Of a stretch of DNA of 64,000 nt, positions 47,326-56,173 are shown piece after piece (the first letter of the stretch is position 1; every line of letters starts with the position of its first letter). The position numbers and the translations under genes are program-made. The notes under the pieces were generated by a model, which searched no databases, was not told the DNA's origin, and was given only the letters and a program-made list of their open reading frames with translations. The stretch comes from Candidatus Electronema sp. (GTDB lineage Bacteria > Desulfobacterota > Desulfobulbia > Desulfobulbales > Desulfobulbaceae): positions 1 through 64,000 of the forward strand of contig JAPEVH010000006.1 of the NCBI GenBank assembly GCA_026645415.1, read 5' to 3'.

Positions 47326-47717
47326 TGTATTGATGTAGAATGCTCGCAGGCAGGGGAGGGAAATAGCCTCTCCGGTCTGTGGGTGAATCTGTTGTCCCTT
47401 AGTCTGTATAGCTGACGCATTCATACTTTCTCCGAATGCCCTTGCTCTTCTTCCCACCCATGACTTTCACGACTTGCCCCTTTGCGCAGCGACCATTCTT
47501 CGGCATCTCTTTGCGCACTCTTGTTACAGCCTACAAGGGATTTTGAATTTTATCAAATTACCTGTCACCCTGCTGCATCAGCATAAGAACGTTCAATAGC
47601 AAGGATAAGCATTTTTTCTCTCGACTCTACAGCAGTGTTCAGGTAGTTTCACAGTACAAACTCATAAGGGACTGACAAAGCGTCATTACCCGTCCAAGAA
47701 GATACAAGCCAGCATCA
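47326..47717. other. 392-bp intergenic region before moaA
   Basis: No convincing gene, terminator or riboswitch. A weak hairpin (GGGGAGG...CCTCTCC, about 47353-47373) lacks a T-tract. I looked for the molybdenum-cofactor RNA pattern because moaA follows, and did not recognise it. Confidence 0.5.
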
Positions 47718-48767
47718 ATGCCCGCAAGAAAAAGCGTCTCTAGCACCACGCTTTCCACAGAAAAGAGCGTTCTCACGGATCTCTTCGACCGCACTATTTC
47801 CTATCTCCGGCTTTCCCTTACTGATCGCTGCAATCTAAAATGTCTTTACTGTGCTCCAGAAGGGCGAAAAGGCAAGTTGCTGCGGCATAGTGATCTGCTC
47901 ACCTATGAGGAGCTACTCCGGGTGGTACGGGCGGCAGTGAGTATGGGCATGAGCAAGCTGCGCCTTACTGGTGGCGAACCGCTGGTGCGGCGAGATGTAA
48001 TGCGTTTTATTAATCAGCTTGGTGAAATTAATGGCCTGCGTGATATTCGTATCACTACAAATGGGGTTTTGCTCGAAAGATATGCCGAAGGACTACGAGC
48101 TGCTGGGATCAGCAAGATCAACATCAGCTTGGACTCTTTGAAACCAGAACGCTTTGCCCGTATCACTGGTATGGACTGCTTTGCCCAAGTCTGGCGTGGC
48201 ATTGAAAAGGCTCAGGCTGTTGGTTTTGCGCCAGTCAAACTCAACATGGTGGTGATGCGCGGGATCAACGATGACGAGCTGGTCGATTTTGCTCAACTTT
48301 CGCACGATACTGATCTGCATGTACGCTTTATTGAGTTCATGCCGGTTGGCGCGTCCTCGCGCTGGAATGCGGATACGTATATGTGCTCCGACAAAATCAA
48401 AGAGCGGCTACAAGATTTGGGTGAGCTGATTCCAGTTCATCGTGGCGAAACTGACGGCCCGGCCTGCATGTTTCGGCTGGGAGCAGAGGCAAAGGGCAAG
48501 CTCGGCTTTATCAGCCCGCTCAGTCACCATTTCTGCGACCGCTGCAATCGCCTTCGCTTGACTTCCGAAGGCAAGCTCCGGGCCTGCCTGCTCCATGATA
48601 CAGAAACTGATCTCCGCGCATTGCTCCGGCAAAATTGTAGTGATGAAGAAATCCGAGCTGCCCTCTTAGCTGCTGTCCGCAGTAAACCACAAGGCCATCG
48701 CATGGAAGAGCGACTCAAAGAGCAGGAAGGCGGCTGCCACGGGCGAATGTCAAGGATTGGGGGCTAA
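47718..48767 (+). CDS. moaA: GTP 3',8-cyclase (MoaA)
   Basis: 349 aa radical SAM enzyme for the first step of molybdopterin synthesis. N-terminal cluster DRCNLKCLYC, GGEPLVRRD (AdoMet loop), and a second [4Fe-4S] site at FCDRCNRLRLTSEGKLRAC. HRMEERL...RMSRIGG ends in the Gly-Gly needed to reach the active site. The N-terminal ~20 residues (MPARKSVSSTTLSTEK) are Ser-rich and non-conserved, so a later start is possible. Confidence 0.95.
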   Translation: MPARKSVSSTTLSTEKSVLTDLFDRTISYLRLSLTDRCNLKCLYCAPEGRKGKLLRHSDLLTYEELLRVVRAAVSMGMSKLRLTGGEPLVRRDVMRFINQLGEINGLRDIRITTNGVLLERYAEGLRAAGISKINISLDSLKPERFARITGMDCFAQVWRGIEKAQAVGFAPVKLNMVVMRGINDDELVDFAQLSHDTDLHVRFIEFMPVGASSRWNADTYMCSDKIKERLQDLGELIPVHRGETDGPACMFRLGAEAKGKLGFISPLSHHFCDRCNRLRLTSEGKLRACLLHDTETDLRALLRQNCSDEEIRAALLAAVRSKPQGHRMEERLKEQEGGCHGRMSRIGG

Positions 48768-48886
48768 TGGATAGTTTGAGAGGAGCTGGAGCACTAGAGT
48801 TTTGCGTGAATAACCAAGCAGCAGAAAGAGTTGGCTAGAGTTATTCTCTTTGTTAGCTAAGATTCCTACAGCCACTAGCAAAAACT

Positions 48887-49864
48887 ATGTCCTCCAATAC
48901 CGCCATTATTGCCCTGACTAAAGGTGGCAAAGAGCTGGCAAAACAGCTTTCTGCCGTACTGCCTAACAGCAAAGTTGTCAATGTACAAAGTGGTATCAAT
49001 AAGACACTACATCATGCGTGGCAGGAATACGAGGCATTGGTCTGCATCATGGCTGCTGGTATCGTAGTTCGCGCTATTGCTCCGCTTCTTCATGATAAAA
49101 ACACTGATCCAGCAATAGTGGTCTGCGATGAGCGAGGACAATTTGCCATTTCTTTGCTCTCTGGCCATCTTGGTGGTGGCAATGCCTTGGCGCAACAGGT
49201 TGCTGGGCTGCTTGGTGGACAGGCAGTACTTACTACTGCTTCTGATGTGTTAGGCCATACAGCACTTGACCTCTGGGCACGCGATCTTGCCCTTACTGTA
49301 GCTGACCGGCACCGTTTGACCAACATTATGGCAAAACTGGTCAACAATGGTTTTGTTTTTGTTTTTAGCGACTATTTGTTACCAAAGCTCCCGCCAGACA
49401 TTATTTCCACAGATAAAGCACAGCTTGCTGACTTGCTGATCAGCTACCGGACAGAGCATTTATCTGGTCAAGCCTTACTCCATCCAAAAATTTTGGTAGC
49501 CGGGGTTGGCTGCAATCGTGGCACTCCAGCCACGGAAATTAGCGAGGCTTTGCAGTTGGCTTGCATGGAAAATGGTCTTGCTTTTCAGTCAATTCGTAAT
49601 TTAGCTTCTATTATTCTGAAACAGGATGAAGCAGGGCTGTTGGCGGTGGCCCAAGAACAAGACTGGCCCATTGATTTTTATTCAGCAGAGCAACTAAATA
49701 GCGTCGAAAATGTTACAGTATCTCCAGCAGCTTTACAGGCAACTGGAGCGCAAGGTGTAGCTGAACCTGCGGCTATTCTTAGTTCTGGCGGCGGCAAACT
49801 ACTGGTACGGAAGCGAAAAATGCCCAATGTAACTATAGCCATTGCCGAAGTACATTTTTTATAA
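48887..49864 (+). CDS. cbiG: Cobalt-precorrin 5A hydrolase (CbiG)
   Basis: 325 aa. Opens the delta-lactone of cobalt-precorrin 5A in the anaerobic B12 pathway. N-terminal half: VCIMAAGIVVRAIAPLLHDK, DPAIVVCDERGQFAISLLSGHLGGGNALA. C-terminal half: KILVAGVGCNRGTPATEI and the final AEPAAILSSGG, KLLVRKRK. Other cob/cbi genes are not in the window. The lone position next to an sdhB-like gene is odd. Length normal. Confidence 0.92.
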   Translation: MSSNTAIIALTKGGKELAKQLSAVLPNSKVVNVQSGINKTLHHAWQEYEALVCIMAAGIVVRAIAPLLHDKNTDPAIVVCDERGQFAISLLSGHLGGGNALAQQVAGLLGGQAVLTTASDVLGHTALDLWARDLALTVADRHRLTNIMAKLVNNGFVFVFSDYLLPKLPPDIISTDKAQLADLLISYRTEHLSGQALLHPKILVAGVGCNRGTPATEISEALQLACMENGLAFQSIRNLASIILKQDEAGLLAVAQEQDWPIDFYSAEQLNSVENVTVSPAALQATGAQGVAEPAAILSSGGGKLLVRKRKMPNVTIAIAEVHFL

Positions 49865-49865
49865 C

Positions 49866-50642
49866 ATGAGCAAAAAGATGGTTGAAGCCAAGACGATCAC
49901 TCTTATCCTAAAAATCTGGCGACAAGCTGGGCCGCAGGCAGATGGCCACTTTGCAACCCATCAACTGAATGGTCTCAACCAAGACATGTCTTTTCTGGAG
50001 ATGCTGGATATTCTTAATCAACAGCTCACTGTGGCGGGACAAGAACCAGTAGCCTTTGACAGTGATTGCCGTGAAGGTATCTGTGGTAGTTGCGGGGCAG
50101 TTGTGGATGGTATCGCGCATGGCCCAGAACGAGGTGGAACGCTCTGCCAGCTTTATATTCGTCATTTTAAGGACGGGCAAACGATTTGGTTGGAGCCATT
50201 CCGGGCCAACGCCTTCCCAGTACTCAAAGACCTTCTTGTTGATCGTTCTGCTCTTGATCGAATCATCCAAGCAGGTGGTTTTGTCTCTGTTAATGCCGGT
50301 TCTGCGCCAGAGGCTAACACCTTGCCAGTCGCCCAGCCTCTCGCAGAGCAGGCAATGGATACCGCAGCTTGTATCGGTTGCGGAGCCTGTGTTGCAGCTT
50401 GCCAAAATGCAGCAGCCATGCTCTTTGTTTCAGCGAAAATTTCTCATCTTGCCTTGCTACCACAAGGACAAACAGAACGCAAACGCCGCGCCTTGACAAT
50501 GGTTGCGGCTATGGATGAAGAAGGTTTTGGCAGCTGTAGTAATCAGCGCGAATGCGAACAGGTCTGCCCAAAAAGCATTTCTATTCGCAGCATTGCTCGA
50601 TTAAATCGGGAATATTTAACAGCGATAGTTGATGAAGAATAG
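49866..50642 (+). CDS. sdhB: Succinate dehydrogenase/fumarate reductase iron-sulfur subunit
   Basis: 258 aa from the ATG at 49866, one base after cbiG stops. N-terminal plant-type ferredoxin domain: DCREGICGSCGAVVDG plus distal GTLCQLY ligand of the [2Fe-2S] cluster. C-terminal domain: CIGCGACVAACQNAAAM and FGSCSNQRECEQVCPKSI, the [4Fe-4S] and [3Fe-4S] sites. It carries electrons between the flavoprotein (SdhA) and quinone. sdhA and the membrane subunit are absent here. No clear ribosome site, so translation is probably coupled to cbiG. Confidence 0.9.
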   Translation: MSKKMVEAKTITLILKIWRQAGPQADGHFATHQLNGLNQDMSFLEMLDILNQQLTVAGQEPVAFDSDCREGICGSCGAVVDGIAHGPERGGTLCQLYIRHFKDGQTIWLEPFRANAFPVLKDLLVDRSALDRIIQAGGFVSVNAGSAPEANTLPVAQPLAEQAMDTAACIGCGACVAACQNAAAMLFVSAKISHLALLPQGQTERKRRALTMVAAMDEEGFGSCSNQRECEQVCPKSISIRSIARLNREYLTAIVDEE

Positions 50643-50648
50643 TACTCG

Positions 50649-51281
50649 TTAATCCTCCTGATCAAGGTCATTAAGATCGACTTTCTTTTCTGTCAATTTA
50701 CGAACATGCTCCATTTCTTTTCTATAGCAATCTGGACAAAGACCATGACTAAACAGGGCCTTAGAGTGCTGACCAATATACTCCTCAACCTGTTGCCAGT
50801 AGCCTTCATCAGAACGAATTTTTTTGCAATAAGAGCAGATAGGGAGAATGCCAGTAAGGGTCTTAATCTCGGCTAAAGCCTGTTCTAGCTCCAATTCCCG
50901 TTTTCTGAGCATGATATGGGTTTTGATCCGAGCCAAAACCTCTACCTGTTGGAAAGGTTTAGTGATGTAGTCTACTCCACCAGCGGCAAAGCCTGCTATT
51001 TTGTCTTCAACGCTGTCTAAGGCGGTCATGAAAACCACGGGAATGCTCTTCCGTGTCGCATCCATTTTTATTCGTCGGCAGGTCTCAAAGCCGTCCATGT
51101 CTGGCATCATCACATCCAAAAGGATCAGATCCGGGCAGACCTTACTGAGGATGGTTAGAGCACGTCTGCCGTTGTCAGCAACGTAAATCTGGAATTTATG
51201 CGATTGGAGAAAAGAAAGCAGCACCTTGAGATTGGTGGGCTGATCGTCAACAACCAAAATTGAATCTTTAGCTTCGGACAT
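50649..51281 (-). CDS. Response regulator with C-terminal zinc-ribbon-like domain
   Basis: 210 aa. Receiver domain 1-125: VVDDQPTNLKV, D56 in LILLDVMMPDMDG, T86 in VVFMTALD and K108 in YITKPF. A helical linker (ELELEQALAEIKTL) leads to ILPICSYCKKIRSDEGYW...HGLCPDCYRK with C149/C152/C182/C185. This short module (CxxCKKIRxDxGYW) is common at the C-terminus of Desulfobacterota signalling proteins; its role is unknown. No DNA-binding output domain. Last gene of the signalling operon, 3 bp from the hybrid kinase. Confidence 0.88.
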   Translation of the reverse strand: MSEAKDSILVVDDQPTNLKVLLSFLQSHKFQIYVADNGRRALTILSKVCPDLILLDVMMPDMDGFETCRRIKMDATRKSIPVVFMTALDSVEDKIAGFAAGGVDYITKPFQQVEVLARIKTHIMLRKRELELEQALAEIKTLTGILPICSYCKKIRSDEGYWQQVEEYIGQHSKALFSHGLCPDCYRKEMEHVRKLTEKKVDLNDLDQED

Positions 51282-51284
51282 GGT

Positions 51285-53864
51285 CTATTGTTTCAAGCGT
51301 CCTGCGGCAAGTTCCAGCAGGGAAGTAAAGTTGAAGTCCTCTGCTAGTTCCTGCGCCCGACGAGCAAAGGCCCGGTATTCTCCTGCCTCTAATTGGCTAA
51401 TTTCAGCAATTTTTTCCGTGAGTCCTTGGATGTCACCAATATCAGCCAAGGCATCTAATGCAGCCAATAGTTCCTTGGGTGGCAAGACAATCTCCTCCTG
51501 TTTTTCTGCAATGCTGATCTCACTATAGACTAACTCAATCTTAAGCTGTTTCGCTATAATTTCTAACAATTCAACAGCAGAATAGGGTTTGTGTATATAG
51601 TCACTAAAGCCGTTTTCTAAACAATGACGACGAAAAAAATCACCATCAGCAATAGAGGCTGTGACCGCAATTAACGGAATATGACGGAATTCTGGCAAGC
51701 GTTTGAGCTGGGAAGCCGCTGTAAAACCATCTACTTTTGGCATCCGTAGATCCATTAAGATAATATTAGGTCGGAAGCGACGGCACGCCGCTGGCACTTC
51801 TGCCCCGTCTTCAGCCTCTTGCACCAGAAAACCGAGTGGCTCTAAGGTATCGCGCAGTACGGCCCGATTAGACAATTTATCATCAACAACTAACACTCTA
51901 AGCCGCTGGGCTTGTTGCCATGAGCAGACATAGCCAGTCACTTTGCGCTGCTGATGAATTGTGACAGGCTGATGGTGAGAAACAGGTACTTCAATGTCAA
52001 AGAAAAAACGACAGCCCGGTCCAGCTCCAGGCTGTGGCTTGCTCTTAACAGGACTGACTAATTGTAACTCGCCGCCCATTAATCGGACTAACTCCCGACT
52101 AATAGCCAAGCCAAGACCAGTACCTTCTTGGTGCTGAAGTCGCTCACCTACCTGTAAAAAAGGTTCAAAAACCAGTTGCTGATCCTCGGCACTGATGCCA
52201 GGGCCGCTGTCTTCAATCGTGATGCGCAGCCGTACTTTTCCTGTTCCAGTAGTTTCAGCCTCTACTTGGAGAGCGCACCAGCCACTGCTGGTAAATTTAA
52301 CCGCATTAGCAAGGAGATTGAGTAGCACTTGTCGCAAGCGTAGCTCATCAGCAATGATAACAGTAGGCAGGCTCTTCATTTCCTCCCGGAAATCTAACCC
52401 CTTTTCTCGTGCCCGAAGCTGGATGATATCGCTAATACCTTGGAGAAAAGAGCTAAGAAAAAATTCGGTTTCAATCAGCTCCAGTTTGCCAGATTCGATG
52501 CGAGAGATATCAAGGATATCATTAATCAAGAGCAGTAAATGTTCACCAGCCTGATGGATGGTTCTGATCCCATTCCGCTGCCGACTACTCAGACTCTCAT
52601 CGTTGAGAAAAATTTGCGTGTAGCCAAGAATTGCATTGAGCGGAGTGCGCAGCTCATGACTCATATTAGAAAGAAAAACCGATTTGGCTCGGCTGGCGGC
52701 TTCCACTTTTTCTGCCGCCTCATGCCGTTCAGTAATGTCATGGCCAATGCCCATCACGCCAGCAATGCTATCATCATCGTCAATTAACGGAGCTTTGGTC
52801 GTCTCCAACAAGACATGTTCTCCGCTTGCCAGCGTGATCCATTCCTCGTGTACCAAAGCCTGTCTTGCTGTTGCAGCCTTTTGATCATACATGCGGAAAG
52901 CGTCGGCCAGTTCTTTGCTAACAAAGTCATAATCTGTTTTGCCAATGATCTCTGCTTCCGATGCGCCGAGAAGCTCCTCAAAAGGCGGATTGCAGGTTAA
53001 ATACACTCCGTTCGCATCTTTGAGCCAAACTAGGTCCGGGATAGTATCAATAATCAACCGGTTGAGCCGCTGGATATGCTGAATTTTTTTTTCAGCGGCC
53101 TTTTTCTCGGTAATGTCAATCCAAGTAGAGCGGGTCTGAAGAACTTTTCCTGTTTCATCCCGTACTGCTGAAACGTTGAGCAATACCTCTAGCGTTGAAC
53201 CATCTTTTCGTTGGAGCTGGAGTTCAGCATTTTTTATCCTGCCGCTATTAAGAAAAGAAGCAAATAACTGGGAGAAACGTTCTAAGCAGTCAGGATGATA
53301 AAAAAGATCAATTTTTTTACCAACAAGCTCTTCTCGACTGTATCCGGTTTTATCGACAAAGGTCTGATTGCAAGTCAATACTTGACGACTAAGCGCATCA
53401 ACAGAGCCAAGCATATTTGGCGAGTTGTCATACAGATCTTTATAAGCCTCCTTACTTTCAAACAGCTCTTGCCGGAGTCGCCAACGGTCCAGATTAAAAT
53501 GAATAGTTCGCTCTAAGAGAACATCATTTAACTCTACTTTTGGGAGACAGTCATCTGCACCTTTGCTAATAACATCAAGGATGGTACGTCGGTCGTCAAG
53601 AGAGGTAAGAACAATGATTGGGCAGGAAACCTTTAGTTCTGGCAACCTCTCTAAGGTTTCCTTAATACTGCTGTCTTTGAGCGAAAGATCAATAAAAAGC
53701 AAATCAAAAGACTCTGTTGCTAAACTCGACAGCCCTTCGTGCAGACTTTCCTTCCAAAACACTTGCGCAGAAGCATAAGCGGTCAGGGACAGATTAGCTA
53801 TAAAAAGATCAGCATGATCAGGATTGTCCTCGATCAGCAGAATATGTAATGGTTGCCTAGGCAT
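51285..53864 (-). CDS. Hybrid sensor histidine kinase (REC-PAS-PAS-HisKA-HATPase-REC)
   Basis: 859 aa, no membrane helices. N-terminal receiver (IEDNPDHADLF, D59), PAS domains at ~145-250 and ~265-380, H box SNMSHELRTPLN (H403), ATPase N box LLANAVKFT, G1 EDSGPGIS, G2 GTGLGLAIS, then a second receiver (VVDDKLSNRAV, D705 in MDLRMP). A ~60-residue helical tail (LLAALDALADIGDIQGL) lacks a recognisable Hpt His. Its first receiver probably takes phosphate from the upstream membrane kinase, making this a phosphorelay hub. Start overlaps the preceding receiver gene by 8 bp. Confidence 0.92.
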   Translation of the reverse strand: MPRQPLHILLIEDNPDHADLFIANLSLTAYASAQVFWKESLHEGLSSLATESFDLLFIDLSLKDSSIKETLERLPELKVSCPIIVLTSLDDRRTILDVISKGADDCLPKVELNDVLLERTIHFNLDRWRLRQELFESKEAYKDLYDNSPNMLGSVDALSRQVLTCNQTFVDKTGYSREELVGKKIDLFYHPDCLERFSQLFASFLNSGRIKNAELQLQRKDGSTLEVLLNVSAVRDETGKVLQTRSTWIDITEKKAAEKKIQHIQRLNRLIIDTIPDLVWLKDANGVYLTCNPPFEELLGASEAEIIGKTDYDFVSKELADAFRMYDQKAATARQALVHEEWITLASGEHVLLETTKAPLIDDDDSIAGVMGIGHDITERHEAAEKVEAASRAKSVFLSNMSHELRTPLNAILGYTQIFLNDESLSSRQRNGIRTIHQAGEHLLLLINDILDISRIESGKLELIETEFFLSSFLQGISDIIQLRAREKGLDFREEMKSLPTVIIADELRLRQVLLNLLANAVKFTSSGWCALQVEAETTGTGKVRLRITIEDSGPGISAEDQQLVFEPFLQVGERLQHQEGTGLGLAISRELVRLMGGELQLVSPVKSKPQPGAGPGCRFFFDIEVPVSHHQPVTIHQQRKVTGYVCSWQQAQRLRVLVVDDKLSNRAVLRDTLEPLGFLVQEAEDGAEVPAACRRFRPNIILMDLRMPKVDGFTAASQLKRLPEFRHIPLIAVTASIADGDFFRRHCLENGFSDYIHKPYSAVELLEIIAKQLKIELVYSEISIAEKQEEIVLPPKELLAALDALADIGDIQGLTEKIAEISQLEAGEYRAFARRAQELAEDFNFTSLLELAAGRLKQ

Positions 53865-54312
53865 CAGATTGGTGAGGCCCGTAGAAAAAAAAGTGGTGTT
53901 CGTTTAACTGCCAGTAGCTCAGTATTTCACTGATCACTTCGCCGTAGCGATCTGGCTCCATCGGTTTGACAATATAGCTGTTGGCATGATTGATGAGTGC
54001 CTGTTCAATATCTTTACCAGAATTAGAAGTGGAAAAAATAACTACGGGAATTTTAGCTAAATGAGGACTATTTTTGAAGCGAATAAGAATTTCATGGCCG
54101 TCGTATTTAGGCAGCTTGAGATCCAGTAGAACGAGCCAAGGTAGGGACAGTTCCGTATTCTTAGTCTGCTCGATATAGGTCATAGCCTCTTCTCCATCAC
54201 GGAGGCGATTAACCTCTATTGCTGGGCAGCAGTCTCTGATATAGAATTCAGTCAGTTCAGCATGATCATCGCTGTCCTCAATCAATAATAGGTTGTGTTC
54301 CTTTTGGCACAT
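53857..54312 (-). CDS. Single-domain response regulator (Rcp1/CheY type)
   Basis: 151 aa from the ATG at 54312, preceded by AAGGAGAAGGAC. Receiver only: LLIEDSDDHAELTEFYI, D64 in VLLDLKLPKYDG, S in VVIFSTSNSG, K in SYIVKPM. The LKLPKxDGHE and VIFSTS patterns are those of Rcp1-like regulators that pair with phytochrome-type kinases. It shuttles phosphate rather than binding DNA. The gene lies 46 bp after the membrane kinase. Confidence 0.92.
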   Translation of the reverse strand: MCQKEHNLLLIEDSDDHAELTEFYIRDCCPAIEVNRLRDGEEAMTYIEQTKNTELSLPWLVLLDLKLPKYDGHEILIRFKNSPHLAKIPVVIFSTSNSGKDIEQALINHANSYIVKPMEPDRYGEVISEILSYWQLNEHHFFFYGPHQSDA

Positions 54313-54358
54313 GTCCTTCTCCTTATATACTCCTCTTCTCATAATTTGCTTGGCAGTT

Positions 54359-56173
54359 TTATCCTGTTGTCGCTTTTGGGAAGATCAGGTGAAAGACCGC
54401 TCCAGCTTCCGGCCCACTTTCCGCCCAGATGTCACCGCCATGCAATCTCATAATCTTTTTGGCCACAGCCAAGCCAATGCCAGTGCCTTCTATATTGACA
54501 TCCAGTCGGTAAAAAAGTCCAAAGATTTTTTCTCGAAATTCCTCTGGAATACCCGGCCCTTTGTCCGTGCAAAGAAGATGATGCCATTGTTCATCGCTGT
54601 ACGTGTTGATCCGCAGGCAGCCGTTTTTTTCCTGGTTCGCGTACTTAAGGGCATTAGAAAGGATGTTTTCAAAGACTTGGAGGATGCGGCTTTCATTGGC
54701 AAGAATAGTCGGCAACTTAGATTCAATGGTCAGGCTAAACTGCTCCTGCGCCAGCCGTTCCGCCTGATTGCTGGAAAAATCTGCCAAAAGCAGGTCAAGG
54801 TCAAGCTGTGTGGTGTCCATATCAATCCGGCCAACTCGGCTCAATTCGAGCAAGTCGCTAATGAGCTGACTCATTCGTTCATTGGCCTTAGCCACTTTAT
54901 CCAGCATTCCGAATGCTTGTTCGGTTTTTCCCTGATCGGCCAGCTTGCGGATAATAGCAATAAAGCCCATGCTGGTGACTATCGGCGATTTGAGATCATG
55001 AGAAACCGTATAGACAAACTGTTCTAATTCATCATTCGACTTTTCCAGTGCTTTTTTACTTGTCTCTAACTCAATGTTCTTGGCCTTGAAACTTGCAGCA
55101 GCGCGGGTTAACGCCCCTAATTCATCTGCAAGCGGATAGACAGGGATTTCTGCCTCAGACGAACCTGCCGCCAAACTCTTAAAGGTTTTGGTCAGTTGTT
55201 TCAGCGGGATCGTAATACTTCGGGTAATGACATAGGAGAAGAGAATGATGCACAAGAGTAACAAAGCACTGCTCAAGAGGAGAAGCCATAGCCTAGAACT
55301 AATATGGGCTGTGACTTTTCCTTGAATCTGCTCAGATTCGCTGATCATTAAATTAGAGAGCTTTTGCGCCTGATACATTGTTTCATAGGCTTCAGCAGCC
55401 ATAACCACATTAACCAAATAGAGATAGCCACGAGTACGCTGCACGGCCTCTAAAAAGGCACTTTCATATTGATTGAGTACGCTGCCGAGTTCTTCAGTTC
55501 TGCTCCAGGTGAATTTTTTTAGGATGAAACGGGTTTCCTGTAGGCGTAGAGAAGCAGCTTGAATAAATTTTCCATCAAGAGAATCAAAATATCGATAGGC
55601 ATTTTTTTCAATTTGTAGAAAAGAGTTAAGCATCCGTGCGCATTCCAAGCGATTCTCGATTTTTTCTTGTCTGGTTAATTCCTCTATGAGTTGCTGCGCC
55701 CGTACTGCATAGACTCGCAGTTCAATTTTAACCAGTCGTTCTCGGATATTCCGCTGCCGTTGTACCTCTTGAAAGGCCTTGTAATAGGCGGTTAGATGTG
55801 TTCTTGCTTGGACAAGAATCAGTTCTGCATTTGGTAATTCTTTCCCGCCAATACTGCCAATCATTTCCTTATATACTACGCCGACCTGCTCACCTGCGGA
55901 GTTATGCCCTTCATGAATATAGATGAGAGCCTCACGCTGCATTTCGGCCATGTACGCGGCAAACGTTATATTTTCTCGAGCATGGCGGCTGAAGAAGACA
56001 ATCTGGTGGAGGTCATTGGAAAAACGATTAAAGGTTCCCCACGCAAGTAAGGCAATGACAAAGGCTACGGTTCCGGTGAAGATATACCCTAAAATAATAC
56101 GCTTTTTTAACCCAAGAGTGTGGGCCAGCAGGTTGGGCAACAATTCTTCTATTTTAAGCCAATACGAATTCAT
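54359..56173 (-). CDS. Membrane sensor histidine kinase
   Basis: 604 aa. Transmembrane helices at ~25-48 and ~293-316 enclose a helical periplasmic domain of ~245 residues; HAMP follows (SITIPLKQLTKTFKSLAAG). H392 in FVYTVSHDLKSPIVT, N box ILSNALKYA, G1 TDKGPGIPEEF, F box FGLFYRLD and G2 GTGIGLAVAKKI are all good. The start overlaps the end of the binding-protein gene by 20 bp. Topology and linkage suggest it senses the binding protein, whose ligand-bound form may dock on its periplasmic domain. Confidence 0.92.
   Translation of the reverse strand: MNSYWLKIEELLPNLLAHTLGLKKRIILGYIFTGTVAFVIALLAWGTFNRFSNDLHQIVFFSRHARENITFAAYMAEMQREALIYIHEGHNSAGEQVGVVYKEMIGSIGGKELPNAELILVQARTHLTAYYKAFQEVQRQRNIRERLVKIELRVYAVRAQQLIEELTRQEKIENRLECARMLNSFLQIEKNAYRYFDSLDGKFIQAASLRLQETRFILKKFTWSRTEELGSVLNQYESAFLEAVQRTRGYLYLVNVVMAAEAYETMYQAQKLSNLMISESEQIQGKVTAHISSRLWLLLLSSALLLLCIILFSYVITRSITIPLKQLTKTFKSLAAGSSEAEIPVYPLADELGALTRAAASFKAKNIELETSKKALEKSNDELEQFVYTVSHDLKSPIVTSMGFIAIIRKLADQGKTEQAFGMLDKVAKANERMSQLISDLLELSRVGRIDMDTTQLDLDLLLADFSSNQAERLAQEQFSLTIESKLPTILANESRILQVFENILSNALKYANQEKNGCLRINTYSDEQWHHLLCTDKGPGIPEEFREKIFGLFYRLDVNIEGTGIGLAVAKKIMRLHGGDIWAESGPEAGAVFHLIFPKATTG

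Noticed and set aside
47326-47717. Molybdenum-cofactor riboswitch before moaA
   Set aside because: The conserved core of the Moco RNA was not recognised on the coding strand.
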